Below are positions 1 to 8,599 of a stretch of DNA of 28,892 nucleotides, piece after piece (position 1 is the stretch's first letter; the number at the start of each line of letters is the position of its first letter). Under the pieces are notes generated by a model. The model worked only from the letters and a program-made list of their open reading frames with translations. It had not been told where the DNA came from and did no database searches. Position numbers and translations under genes: made by a program. Source of the stretch: Sulfurovum sp. (GTDB taxonomy: Bacteria; Campylobacterota; Campylobacteria; Campylobacterales; Sulfurovaceae); assembly GCA_016744875.1 (NCBI GenBank), contig JADGDL010000011.1, forward strand, positions 14,623 through 43,514, read 5' to 3'.

Positions 1-1
1 A

Positions 2-364
2 TTTCCTGATTATCAGCGTATTATTCCAAGTTCTACAAAACATACGATCAAATTACCAAAAAAAGAGATGATAGATGCGATTAAAATGATCACTACTATT
101 TCTCAAGAAATTAAAATGACACTGCTTTCAGATACTATTATCTTTAATTCTCTTTCTGCAGATAATGTTGAAGCAAAAACTGAATTAGAGATCAATACAA
201 ATCTTGATGATAAATTTGAACTTTCTTTTAACAGTAGATACATATTGGATTTTATTTCTCAAACAAATAAAAATGAATTTACCATAGAATTTAATGAACC
301 GTCATTACCATTTATAGTTAAAGATGAAAATTTCATTACTATCATCATGCCAATCGTTACATAA
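2..364 (+). CDS. dnaN: DNA polymerase III sliding clamp (beta subunit), C-terminal part
   Basis: This is the 3' end of a gene whose start lies left of the window; the reading frame is open from base 2. The visible 120 residues begin with FPDYQRIIP, the conserved motif at the start of clamp domain III, and continue through DNVEAKTELEI and YILDFI to the C-terminal IIMPIVT, which corresponds to the MPM-type tail of the family. The clamp encircles DNA and tethers the polymerase. The sequence strongly resembles the end of Campylobacter DnaN as I remember it. It ends 18 bases before pyrG and probably shares its transcript. dnaN normally sits beside dnaA or gyrB, so its position before pyrG is unusual. 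Only domain III can be judged. Confidence 0.9.
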   Translation, partial: FPDYQRIIPSSTKHTIKLPKKEMIDAIKMITTISQEIKMTLLSDTIIFNSLSADNVEAKTELEINTNLDDKFELSFNSRYILDFISQTNKNEFTIEFNEPSLPFIVKDENFITIIMPIVT

Positions 365-382
365 AAAAGGAAAAATCTTTAT

Positions 383-2023
383 ATGAGTGAAAATACAACA
401 AAATATATTTTTGTTACTGGTGGTGTACTCTCTTCTCTTGGAAAAGGTATTACTGCTGCAAGCGTAGGAACATTACTTAAGCATACAGGACAACGTGTAG
501 GTGTTCTTAAACTTGATCCTTATATCAATGTTGATCCAGGTACTATGTCACCACTTGAACATGGAGAAGTATTTGTAACCAAAGATGGTGCAGAAACGGA
601 TCTTGATCTAGGGCATTATGAAAGATTTTTAGATACCTCTCTTACTAAAAACAATAACTTTACAACAGGTCTTGTCTATAAAACGGTTATCGAAAATGAA
701 CGTAAAGGTAAATATCTTGGAAAAACGATCCAGGTTGTTCCTCATATCGTTAATGAGATAAAAGAACGTATTATTAGAGCAGGTGAGGGTAGAGATATAC
801 TCATCGTAGAACTTGGTGGAACTACAGGCGATATAGAGGGTTTACCTTTTCTAGAGACGATCAGACAAATGAAACATGAATTTGGTAAACAACAGGTTAT
901 GAACATTCATGTGACACTTTTACCTTATATCAAAGCTGCAGGTGAACTTAAAACAAAACCTACGCAACACTCAGTACAAGAACTTAGACGTATTGGTATT
1001 GCACCTCATATGTTGGTACTTCGTGCAGAAGTACCTGTTTCTACTGAGATCAAACGAAAGATCGCTTACTCTTGTGATGTTGAAGAAGATTCTGTGATCG
1101 TTGCTGCAGATGCACAAACTATTTATCAGGTACCTTTGAACTTTTTGGACCAAGATATGTTAACACCTATTTGTAAACAGCTTGGACTTGATGAATGTGC
1201 TCCAAAAATGGATGAATGGTCAAGTTTAGTACATAAGATCATTATGCCAAGTTCCGAAATGAAAATAGCATTTGTCGGTAAATATTTAGATTTGAAAGAA
1301 TCCTATAAATCACTTACAGAAGCACTTATACATGCAGGTGCACATCTAGATACTAAAGTTAATATCAAATGGGTAGATTCTGAAAAAGTAGAAGAAGACG
1401 GTGCACTCAAATATCTTAATGACTGTGATGGTATTTTAGTTGCAGGTGGTTTTGGTTCACGTGGTGTAGAAGGTAAAATCAAAGCTATTCAGTATGCAAG
1501 AGAAGAAAAAATACCATTTTTAGGTATCTGTCTTGGTATGCAACTTTCAATGGTAGAATTTGCAAGAAACGTATTAAAAATTGAAGATGCAAACTCTGTA
1601 GAATTTGATGAAAATACAACAAATCCACTTATTTTTCTTATAGATGAATTTATTGATGCATCAGGTTCAAAACAAGTAAGAACCAAAACTTCTCCTATGG
1701 GAGGAACGATGCGTCTTGGTGAGTATGAATGTGAAACAAAAGAAGGTTCAAATCTTAGAAATGCTTATGATGCACCAATGATCTTTGAAAGACATAGACA
1801 TCGTTATGAAGCAAATCCTAAATATAGAGAAGCATTAGAAGCTAATGGTATGGATATCACAGGTGAATCTCATGGTCTAATAGAGGCAGTTGAAGTGGTT
1901 GATCACCCATGGTTCCTAGGGGTTCAATTTCACCCGGAATTTACATCTAGACTTCAAAATGTAAACCCTTCTATTTTGGCATTTGTAAATGCTTCGCTTA
2001 CACATAACATCATAGATGCATAA
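383..2023 (+). CDS. pyrG: CTP synthase
   Basis: Converts UTP to CTP using ATP and glutamine, the last step of pyrimidine nucleotide synthesis, in the cytoplasm. The 546 residues match the usual family length. The N-terminal synthetase domain starts with the P-loop region FVTGGVLSSLGKG (about residues 10-22) and contains GGTTGDIEGLPFLE. The C-terminal class I glutaminase domain has the nucleophile elbow GICLGMQ (Cys383) and the triad partners His517 and Glu519 in HPEF. The ATG at 383 follows AAGGA at a suitable distance. The gene lies 18 bases after dnaN and its stop overlaps the recJ start by 8 bases, so translation is probably coupled. No anomaly was seen. Confidence 0.97.
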   Translation: MSENTTKYIFVTGGVLSSLGKGITAASVGTLLKHTGQRVGVLKLDPYINVDPGTMSPLEHGEVFVTKDGAETDLDLGHYERFLDTSLTKNNNFTTGLVYKTVIENERKGKYLGKTIQVVPHIVNEIKERIIRAGEGRDILIVELGGTTGDIEGLPFLETIRQMKHEFGKQQVMNIHVTLLPYIKAAGELKTKPTQHSVQELRRIGIAPHMLVLRAEVPVSTEIKRKIAYSCDVEEDSVIVAADAQTIYQVPLNFLDQDMLTPICKQLGLDECAPKMDEWSSLVHKIIMPSSEMKIAFVGKYLDLKESYKSLTEALIHAGAHLDTKVNIKWVDSEKVEEDGALKYLNDCDGILVAGGFGSRGVEGKIKAIQYAREEKIPFLGICLGMQLSMVEFARNVLKIEDANSVEFDENTTNPLIFLIDEFIDASGSKQVRTKTSPMGGTMRLGEYECETKEGSNLRNAYDAPMIFERHRHRYEANPKYREALEANGMDITGESHGLIEAVEVVDHPWFLGVQFHPEFTSRLQNVNPSILAFVNASLTHNIIDA

Positions 2024-3599
2024 AAAATTAACGCTTAACGCGTTAGAGTTACTTCTTAAAAATCGTTTTAAAGAGGGTTTCCTCTCTTTAAAAGATCTTC
2101 CCCAACCTTCCACCTTCAAAGATATGGACAAAGCAACTGATCGTATAGTTAAAGCCATAAAAAACAAAGAAAAGATCACTATCATCGGTGACTATGACGT
2201 TGATGGTGTGACTTCTACAACACTTATGAAACTTTTTTTTGAAGATATAGCATACCCGATAGAGTGGATAATCCCCAATCGTTTTAGAGATGGTTATGGA
2301 CTTTCGGCAAATATCATACCGCGTATATCAGGTACTGACTTAGCCATAACAGTAGACAATGGTATATCAGCAGTGTATGCTGCCAAACTCTGTAAAGAAG
2401 AGGGTATAGAGCTCATTATCACTGACCATCATCTTTTGGCTCCTGAAGTGCCTGAAGCTTTTGCCATCATCGATCAAAAGCAGGACGACTGTGACTTTCC
2501 CTACTCAGATGTATGTGGTGCCCAGATAGCATGGTATCTCATAGCCTCGCTAAAAAATGCTTTAGATGTGAAAATAAATATGATGTCATACATGGAACTT
2601 ACTGCCATTGCAATCATTGCTGATATGATGCCTTTGACACATATAAACAGAGCGATGGTAGTTACAGGATTAAAACATCTTTCTAAAAGCACAAAACCGG
2701 CTATTAGGGCCTTTTTGGAACATTATGAGAAGCAGAACTTGAGTGCAGAGGATATTGGCTTTCTTTTGGCTCCTTTGCTTAATTCTGCAGGACGAATGGA
2801 TGATGCATCACATGCAGTAGATTTTTTAACCTCCACAAACATATATGATGCAAGAGTAAGATTGGGAAGATTACAGGATTTTAACACTTATAGAAAAGAG
2901 ACTGAAGCCAACATTACCAAAAAAGCTTTGGCAGATGTGAATAGTTCTGATGATGTTTTGGTACTTGCAGGAGAAGAGTGGCATGAGGGTGTAGTAGGGA
3001 TAGTAGCTGCAAGAGTAGCCAGAGAGCACGAAAAACCGACGATCATACTTTCATCCAATGGTGAGGGTATGTTGAAAGGTTCAGGACGTAGTTTTCATGA
3101 TTGTGATCTTTTTGCCATTACGAACAGCTGTAGAGTACATTTAGAAAAATTTGGCGGGCATCAAGCAGCCATTGGTCTTAGTTTGAAAGAGGAAAACTTA
3201 GACACATTTAGAGAAGCTTTACAAAAAAATTACAGTGCTAAAAACTACAGTAAGCAGTTAACGGATCCAGAGATAGTAGGGGAGTTGTCATTTCATACTA
3301 TCTCTTTTGATCTGATCAGACTTATAGAACAGTATGAACCCTATGGTCTTGCAAATAGCAAGCCAAAGTTCATCACAAGTTCTGTACGTATAGCAGATGT
3401 CAATACAATGGGAAAAGAGGGAGAACATTTACGCTTTTTATTTGAACAGAATGGACAGGTGTTTACAGGTGTAAAGTTTAAAACGACAGAAAAGTTTAAT
3501 ATAGATGATAAAGTTGACATCATTTACACTGTCAATGAAAACCATTTTAGAGGGAACATTACTTTACAGTTAATGGTAGAGAAGGTTGTCACTCTGTAA
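2016..3599 (+). CDS. recJ: Single-stranded-DNA-specific exonuclease RecJ
   Basis: Mn/Mg-dependent 5'-3' exonuclease on single-stranded DNA, acting in recombination (RecF pathway), base excision repair and, where present, mismatch repair. At 527 residues it is slightly shorter than E. coli RecJ. The DHH phosphoesterase domain shows DYDVDG (59-64), the TVDNG segment and the DHH triad (137-139). The DHHA1 domain shows GSGRS and GGHQAA (from 380). The ATG at 2016 lies inside the end of pyrG (8-base overlap), so it depends on pyrG translation. pyrG followed by recJ is the order I recall in other Campylobacterota. A 16-bp hairpin lies about 106 bases downstream. Confidence 0.95.
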   Translation: MHKKLTLNALELLLKNRFKEGFLSLKDLPQPSTFKDMDKATDRIVKAIKNKEKITIIGDYDVDGVTSTTLMKLFFEDIAYPIEWIIPNRFRDGYGLSANIIPRISGTDLAITVDNGISAVYAAKLCKEEGIELIITDHHLLAPEVPEAFAIIDQKQDDCDFPYSDVCGAQIAWYLIASLKNALDVKINMMSYMELTAIAIIADMMPLTHINRAMVVTGLKHLSKSTKPAIRAFLEHYEKQNLSAEDIGFLLAPLLNSAGRMDDASHAVDFLTSTNIYDARVRLGRLQDFNTYRKETEANITKKALADVNSSDDVLVLAGEEWHEGVVGIVAARVAREHEKPTIILSSNGEGMLKGSGRSFHDCDLFAITNSCRVHLEKFGGHQAAIGLSLKEENLDTFREALQKNYSAKNYSKQLTDPEIVGELSFHTISFDLIRLIEQYEPYGLANSKPKFITSSVRIADVNTMGKEGEHLRFLFEQNGQVFTGVKFKTTEKFNIDDKVDIIYTVNENHFRGNITLQLMVEKVVTL

Positions 3600-3705
3600 G
3601 TATTTGGGGTGACCAAATTTTCCAGAGGTTATATAATATTAATTTTATACACTACATCAATATATTTTTTTAAAGTACTTTATTATTATTTGATAAAGAA
3701 CGATT

Positions 3706-3744
3706 TGATCTTCCTACCGATAGTTTCCATCGGTAGGAAGATCA
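3706..3744. terminator. 16-bp perfect stem-loop between convergent recJ and pldA
   Basis: The arms 3706-3721 and 3729-3744 are perfect reverse complements (16 bp) around a 7-base loop. They sit between the ends of the converging genes recJ and pldA, where a bidirectional terminator is expected. Neither side has a clear T-run, so efficient intrinsic termination is uncertain. The structure itself is unambiguous. Confidence 0.7.
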
Positions 3745-3762
3745 GAGTAAGAGAATTAAGTC

Positions 3763-5046
3763 TTAAAAAAGTCCATTAGAGAAAGAGAATCCAAATGATG
3801 CTTTAGTGACATTTACATTATAATCGATCAAACTCTCACCATAACCATTAAATATCTTAACATACCAAGAGCTATCAGGTGAAGCAAAGAACGGGTATGA
3901 ATAGGTAAATTCTACAGCCCCTTTATTATCATCAAAGTCTAGGTTGTTTCTGAGCATCAGTCCAAAATTATTCTTTCCATAAAGATAGTTAAGTTTTATA
4001 TCTCCATAACCGAGGTAATCTTCAATATCCGGATTGTCATCACCATCACTGTATTCTTGTATGATCAAAGGATTAGTTTCAGTTTGTTCATAATACCAGT
4101 CTGGCTTTGCATCTTCTTTGATACGATACCAGACACGTGTAGATAAAAAGAGATTATCCCATTGCCATATTCCATCTGCATACAGACGGTTCCATGATCT
4201 AGATTGATACCCTTCCTGTCCATTTGACTCATGTATGAAACCAAGTTTTACTACTTTAAGTCCGGTAGTGTCATCTATACTTTTTGAAGTTGGTATCGTC
4301 ATAAATATCTCAGGTTGATAATTCGTCTCTCTGAACGGGCCAGACTCATCATAAAGCTGCCACCATACTTTTTGCGTATATGCCGCAGTAATAAATTCAT
4401 TCCAGCCAAAAAGATCATAACTCAAATCTTTTTTTAAACTCAGTTGAAAGGCGACTTCCGCATTTTTATTATAGGTATTATGCTCATCAGGAAGACCGTT
4501 GTAGCCTAAATTAGGGGAAACACGACGTGGCTTGTCTTTAGAATAAGAAATCGGTAAGATGTAATTGACTCTATAAGGTGTAAGACCAAAAAAATCACCA
4601 TCAAAAATTGAAGCAGCCAATGCCTTTGTTTCTGGTGTATTTGTATCGATTTTGGACAAGGCAAATTCATTTCCTGCTTTTTGTTTGTCATCAGTGGCGA
4701 TCTGTGTATTTAATTTGTCCGCAAAATCAGGTTCTGTCGTATCTTCTTTTTTGGAGGCTATGGCTTTTTTTGTCGTGGCATACGCATATTTAGAAGCTGC
4801 TGATTTATACCAGAATGTTGATTCTTTGTAATTAACTTTGGTACCCAGTCCCTTTTCATACATTTCTGCTAAACGATATTGTGCAGCTTTATTGGTACCT
4901 TTCTTAGACTCTTTCAGTACGATGGGAAATGCCTTAGCATACTTTCCTTCTTCATAATATTTTAACCCTTGAGAATAGCTTTCCAGACTTGCAAAAAGTC
5001 CTACACTAAGGATTAATACCCCTAATACAATTTTATTTAAACCCAC
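3763..5046 (-). CDS. pldA: Outer-membrane phospholipase A with N-terminal SEL1-like repeat
   Basis: Calcium-dependent lipase of the outer membrane that removes misplaced phospholipids from the outer leaflet. The barrel domain carries the family core HESNG and SRSWNRLY. His272, Ser274, Ser282 and Asn286 keep the exact spacing of E. coli OmpLA His142, Ser144, Ser152 and Asn156. The protein ends in Phe, as barrel proteins usually do. It is 427 residues, longer than E. coli OmpLA (289), because after a signal peptide it has a SEL1/TPR-like stretch (about residues 30-80, including AEMYEKGLG) and a charged linker. I chose the GTG at 5046 because AAAAGGA precedes it by 7 bases and a signal peptide starts there. 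An ATG at 5100 in the same frame would add 18 residues ahead of the signal peptide and is less likely. It stands alone between two hairpins. Confidence 0.88.
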   Translation of the reverse strand: MGLNKIVLGVLILSVGLFASLESYSQGLKYYEEGKYAKAFPIVLKESKKGTNKAAQYRLAEMYEKGLGTKVNYKESTFWYKSAASKYAYATTKKAIASKKEDTTEPDFADKLNTQIATDDKQKAGNEFALSKIDTNTPETKALAASIFDGDFFGLTPYRVNYILPISYSKDKPRRVSPNLGYNGLPDEHNTYNKNAEVAFQLSLKKDLSYDLFGWNEFITAAYTQKVWWQLYDESGPFRETNYQPEIFMTIPTSKSIDDTTGLKVVKLGFIHESNGQEGYQSRSWNRLYADGIWQWDNLFLSTRVWYRIKEDAKPDWYYEQTETNPLIIQEYSDGDDNPDIEDYLGYGDIKLNYLYGKNNFGLMLRNNLDFDDNKGAVEFTYSYPFFASPDSSWYVKIFNGYGESLIDYNVNVTKASFGFSFSNGLF

Positions 5047-5174
5047 TTTACATTCCTTTTTATATATTATGCAAAGTTTAGCACTATTTATCTGATACAT
5101 ATAACACTATTTTAACTATATCATTATTTTAAAGGGGGCATTTATGAAATTCTTATTAAAAGTGGGATAAAAGA

Positions 5175-5201
5175 TTAAACCCAAGCTGATGTCGGGTTTA
5201 A
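5175..5201 (-). terminator. Hairpin downstream of nifU
   Basis: The arms 5175-5182 and 5194-5201 pair perfectly (8 bp, TTAAACCC/GGGTTTAA) around an 11-base loop. The structure lies about 20 bases after the nifU stop on the minus strand. It is followed on that strand by the T-rich but interrupted run AATCTTTTATC. It probably ends the nifS-nifU transcript before pldA. Confidence 0.55.
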
Positions 5202-5219
5202 AGAAGGAAGAAAGAAAGA

Positions 5220-6191
5220 TTAGATAGGTAAAACTCTGATGTTTTGGTCTAGTTTCTCTTTTAAAATGTTCTCAATGGCAAAAAGTGTACCTGTATCTGC
5301 AGATGCACAGCCGTTACATGCACCTAAGTATCTGATGTAGATGTCGAAGTTTGCACCGTTTTCTTTAATATCAAGGATCTCCATGTCTCCACCATCCATG
5401 ACAAGCATTTGACGGATGTTCTCATCGATGACTTTTTCAGCTGCTTTTAGTTTTTGTACTACGGTCATTTTAGCAAAATCAACACCAGATGCAGTTCCAC
5501 CCATGCTTGACCCGGCTATCATTTTTTCTTTTTCATACTCTTCTAAAAGATCTACCAAGTAGATATCTTTCTCTTCGTGTCCACCAGGTTTGATACATGA
5601 TTTACAGAAAGCACCAGCTTTTGTATAGTCTGCTATCTGTTCAACAGTTGTAAGGTCATTAAGACGGATCACTTCTTTAAGCGTATCCAGTGTGACACGT
5701 GCACATTCACATACAATGATCTCTTCTTCAAAACTTTCCATATCAACATGCATATATTGAGCAGCAGCTTTTTTGATAACATCATAAGCCATGACTGAAC
5801 AGTGCATTTTCTGTGGAGGTACTGAAGGAACATCCTCTGTATCTCTCATTGCAAGTTCAACATCAATATTTGTGATCTTTACAGCTTCTTGAACCGTTTT
5901 ACCTTTACAAAGTTCGGCCATAGTGTCTGAAGAAGCGATGGCTGTACCACAACCAAAAGACTTAAACTTCGACTCTTTAATAACATCTGTATCAGGGTCC
6001 ACTGCCCAGTAAAGACGTACTGCATCTCCACATGATTCTGCACCAAAGTCAGCAACGATGAGTTTAGCGCCCATTGCTTCTGCTTCTTCTTGTTTGATGT
6101 CACCCATGTTTTGTGGGTTATTCATCAGGTCTGTTACTTTTTCACTGTACTCATCCCAGATGGTACCGCCTACTAAACTATCTATACCCAT
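5220..6191 (-). CDS. nifU: Fe-S cluster assembly scaffold NifU (three-domain type)
   Basis: Scaffold on which Fe-S clusters are built with sulfur from NifS and then passed to apoproteins. The 323 residues show the full NifU architecture. An IscU-like domain holds Cys54 (in SCGDAV), Cys81 and Cys131. A central BFD-like [2Fe-2S] domain holds Cys161, Cys163, Cys196 and Cys199, with the same 2/33/3 spacing as Azotobacter NifU. The C-terminal Nfu domain holds Cys292 and Cys295 in GACNGCAS. The start ATG follows ATAAAGGA. nifU begins 23 bases after nifS, so they form an operon. No nitrogenase gene is visible. In Helicobacter and Campylobacter NifS-NifU is the general housekeeping assembly system, and I infer the same here. 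Confidence 0.95.
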   Translation of the reverse strand: MGIDSLVGGTIWDEYSEKVTDLMNNPQNMGDIKQEEAEAMGAKLIVADFGAESCGDAVRLYWAVDPDTDVIKESKFKSFGCGTAIASSDTMAELCKGKTVQEAVKITNIDVELAMRDTEDVPSVPPQKMHCSVMAYDVIKKAAAQYMHVDMESFEEEIIVCECARVTLDTLKEVIRLNDLTTVEQIADYTKAGAFCKSCIKPGGHEEKDIYLVDLLEEYEKEKMIAGSSMGGTASGVDFAKMTVVQKLKAAEKVIDENIRQMLVMDGGDMEILDIKENGANFDIYIRYLGACNGCASADTGTLFAIENILKEKLDQNIRVLPI

Positions 6192-6214
6192 AATATATCC
6201 TTTATAATTTCTTC

Positions 6215-7417
6215 TTAATGACCCTCAGATAGACCACAAACATGGCCATCCGGTGCGTATGCAAATGAAGACGAGATCTCTCTAAGTCTTGCAACTGCTC
6301 TTTTGACTGCGGCTAGTGTATAGTCCAGTTCCTCTTTCGTTGTGTAACGGCTAAGTGAAAAACGAATGGCTGTATGTGCCAAGTCTTCAGCAGCACCGAT
6401 AGCTTCCATGACTGAGTTTGCTTCTAGATCTTCTGATGCACATGCAGACCCTGTACTCGCACCGATACCTTCACGATTTAAGTCCCATAACATAGACTCT
6501 CCCTCAATACCTCTAAATGAGATAAGGATGGTATTTGGTGTTCTTTTATTTCTAGGTGTTACAACAAAGGTATCAGGAATTTTAAGAAGTTCTTCTTCAA
6601 AATTGTCTCTCATCTCTCTGATCTCTGACATTTCAAACCCTAGTGAATTGATAGCCTCTTCCATTGCTTTACCCATACCTACGATACCAGGAACATTGAG
6701 TGTACCTGAACGGTATCCACCCATTTGTGAACCGCCATGAAGTAAAGGAGAAAGTTCTTTTCCTTTTTTCATATACAAGGCACCTACACCTTTTGGTCCA
6801 TGGAACTTATGTGCAGAAAATGTAAGATAATCTACATTAAATCCTTGTACATTCACAGGTGTTTTACCTATGGCCTGTACAGCATCTGTATGGAAAAGTA
6901 CACCATGTTCTTCACAAATGTCACCTATCTCTTCAACTGGAAAGATAGCACCTGTTTCATTGTTTGCCCACATGACAGAAACAAGTGCAGTCTTATCTGT
7001 GATGGCATCTTTTACAGATTGTGCTTCGATAAGTCCTTCATGGTTGATAGGAAGGTAAGTCACCTTACATCCCATACCTTCGATCCATTTTGCTGTAGCG
7101 ATCACAGAAGGGTGTTCAACTTCAGAAATGATGATATGGTTTTTCTTACCTGTTAAGATATAATCAAAATAGATACTTTTAAGTACCCAGTTATTACTCT
7201 CTGTGGCACATGATGTGATGATCACAGAGTCTTTATGGTTTGCATTGATACCTGCATAGATTCTTTCCATACCCTGTTTAATGGCAGGATGTGTCTCTGA
7301 TGCAAATGAGTGCAGTGAATTTGGGTTACCATACTTTTGTACAAAATAAGGTTCCATGAGTGAAAAGACGCATGGGTCTACCAAAGTCGTTGCATTGTTG
7401 TCTAAATATACGTTCAT
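6215..7417 (-). CDS. nifS: Cysteine desulfurase NifS/IscS
   Basis: PLP enzyme that takes sulfur from cysteine and donates it to the NifU scaffold. At 400 residues it is of normal length. Visible features are the N-terminal YLDNNATT, the PLP lysine Lys204 in SAHKFHGPKG, and the loop with catalytic Cys326 in STGSACAS, which matches the group I (NifS/IscS) desulfurases. The ATG at 7417 is preceded by AAAGGA. It is the first gene of the nifS-nifU operon. A palindrome at 7447-7471 lies 30 bases upstream and could be a regulatory site for this operon. No residue is missing. Confidence 0.95.
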   Translation of the reverse strand: MNVYLDNNATTLVDPCVFSLMEPYFVQKYGNPNSLHSFASETHPAIKQGMERIYAGINANHKDSVIITSCATESNNWVLKSIYFDYILTGKKNHIIISEVEHPSVIATAKWIEGMGCKVTYLPINHEGLIEAQSVKDAITDKTALVSVMWANNETGAIFPVEEIGDICEEHGVLFHTDAVQAIGKTPVNVQGFNVDYLTFSAHKFHGPKGVGALYMKKGKELSPLLHGGSQMGGYRSGTLNVPGIVGMGKAMEEAINSLGFEMSEIREMRDNFEEELLKIPDTFVVTPRNKRTPNTILISFRGIEGESMLWDLNREGIGASTGSACASEDLEANSVMEAIGAAEDLAHTAIRFSLSRYTTKEELDYTLAAVKRAVARLREISSSFAYAPDGHVCGLSEGH

Positions 7418-7446
7418 ATTTTTCCTTTGAAAACGATACTCAATTT

Positions 7447-7471
7447 AATTAGGACAAAATTTGTCTTAATT
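7447..7471. promoter_or_regulatory. 25-bp near-perfect palindrome upstream of nifS; candidate operator
   Basis: The 13-base core GACAAAATTTGTC (7453-7465) is a perfect palindrome around base 7459. The symmetry continues outward to AATT on both sides, with one mismatched pair (7452/7466). It sits 30 bases before the nifS start and about 130 bases before the divergent gene at 7601. The GAC-N7-GTC core has the same length and outer bases as the core of IscR-type sites (GACTA...TAGTC). An Rrf2/IscR-like or other Fe-S or stress regulator is therefore plausible, but this is inference. Confidence 0.5.
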
Positions 7472-7600
7472 GATTTTCTGCATAGTACTTTCTTATTCTT
7501 AAGATAACATAAAATACACAGATAAAGAGGAGAATTATACTCCTAATTAGATTATAGCCTCTTGATACAAATATGTTATACTAAATAAAAAGGATATCTA

Positions 7601-7990
7601 ATGGCAAAGAATATAAAAGAGCATGGTATTAGTGTTGCTATAAAAAGAAATAAAAAAAGAGTGTTCATAGAAGTGGTAATGCTTGGTAAGATAACACATG
7701 AAGATTATACACTTTTTGTTCCTATGATAGATAAAGCATTAAAAGAAGCAAAAGGGATAGAAGCAGATTTACTTATAGATATGAAAAAATTTCAAGGTTG
7801 GGAATTTTTGGCAGCCTGGGATGATCTTAAGTTTGGATTGAAACATCGAAGTGATTTTACCAAAGTAGCGATCGTAGGGGATAAAAATTGGGAAGAGATC
7901 TCTGTGCAGATGATGAGTCACCTAATGAAAGGGAAAATAAAACACTTCAAAAAGAGAGAAAAAGCACTCTCTTGGATACTGCAAGGTTAA
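7601..7990 (+). CDS. SpoIIAA/STAS-like small protein
   Basis: A 129-residue soluble protein that resembles the SpoIIAA-like (DUF3478-type) family, a STAS-related fold. The pattern is a beta-rich N-terminus, the segment GKITHEDYTLFVPMIDKAL, then a strand with LLIDMKKFQGW, and AIVGDKNWEE followed by a C-terminal helix. In related proteins a role in membrane association or lipid binding has been suggested, and the function here is unknown. The ATG is preceded by AAAAAGGA at 6-7 bases. Upstream is an extended -10-like TGTTATACT (7574-7582). It is a single gene, divergent from nifS and converging on folE 21 bases downstream. Confidence 0.75.
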   Translation: MAKNIKEHGISVAIKRNKKRVFIEVVMLGKITHEDYTLFVPMIDKALKEAKGIEADLLIDMKKFQGWEFLAAWDDLKFGLKHRSDFTKVAIVGDKNWEEISVQMMSHLMKGKIKHFKKREKALSWILQG

Positions 7991-8011
7991 ATGCAAAATC
8001 CCATATGCATT

Positions 8012-8590
8012 CTAAAAATGTGAAGGAGCAGGGGTGTTTATAAGATTGTAAAACTCTGAACGTGTACGCTCATCACTTTTAAAGAGACCACGGAGTGCAG
8101 AAGAGACAGTGGTTGAGTTTACTTTTTCAACGCCTCTCATCTCCATACACATGTGACGTGCATGAAGAACAACAGCGACTCCTTTAGGGTTTATACTCTC
8201 AGAGATGGCATCTGCTATCTGTTCAGTCATCTGTTCCTGTATCTGTAATCGTCTGGCAAAGACATTGACGATACGAGGGATTTTGGAGAGACCTACTACT
8301 TTACCATCAGGGATGTAAGCAACATGTGCCCGTCCGATGATGGGAAGCATATGGTGCTCACACATGGAGTAAAATTCTATGTCACGAACAAGGACCATTT
8401 CATCGTTAGAAGTAGAGAAAAGTGCCTGGCTGAGTATCTCTTTTGGGTCTTGCTGGTATCCTTCCGTTAAAAAATCAAATGCTTTTGCCACACGAGAAGG
8501 TGTTTTAAGAAGCCCCTCTCTTTTTGGGTCCTCACCTATCAGCTCTAGTACTTTTGTAATGGCTTGTTCGAATTCCTGTTCTTTGTTCAT
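8012..8590 (-). CDS. folE: GTP cyclohydrolase I
   Basis: Converts GTP to 7,8-dihydroneopterin triphosphate, the first step of folate synthesis (and of queuosine synthesis in many bacteria). At 192 residues it is of typical length. The zinc ligands Cys77 and His80 in CEHHMLP and Cys148 in RHMCMEMRG keep the spacing of E. coli Cys110, His113 and Cys181. GLSKIPRIVNVFARRLQIQE is the usual core helix. The gene starts 9 bases after the mutY stop on the same strand, with only a weak AGG upstream, so it is probably translated from the mutY transcript. The pairing with mutY has no obvious functional reason. Confidence 0.96.
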   Translation of the reverse strand: MNKEQEFEQAITKVLELIGEDPKREGLLKTPSRVAKAFDFLTEGYQQDPKEILSQALFSTSNDEMVLVRDIEFYSMCEHHMLPIIGRAHVAYIPDGKVVGLSKIPRIVNVFARRLQIQEQMTEQIADAISESINPKGVAVVLHARHMCMEMRGVEKVNSTTVSSALRGLFKSDERTRSEFYNLINTPAPSHF

Positions 8591-8599
8591 GTGTAAAAC

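Noticed and set aside
5144..5170. An 8-codon frame MKFLLKVG with a good AAGGGGG upstream
   Set aside because: Very short, lies in the gap between nifU and pldA and runs against both, and has no promoter evidence. Probably chance, although the ribosome binding site is good.
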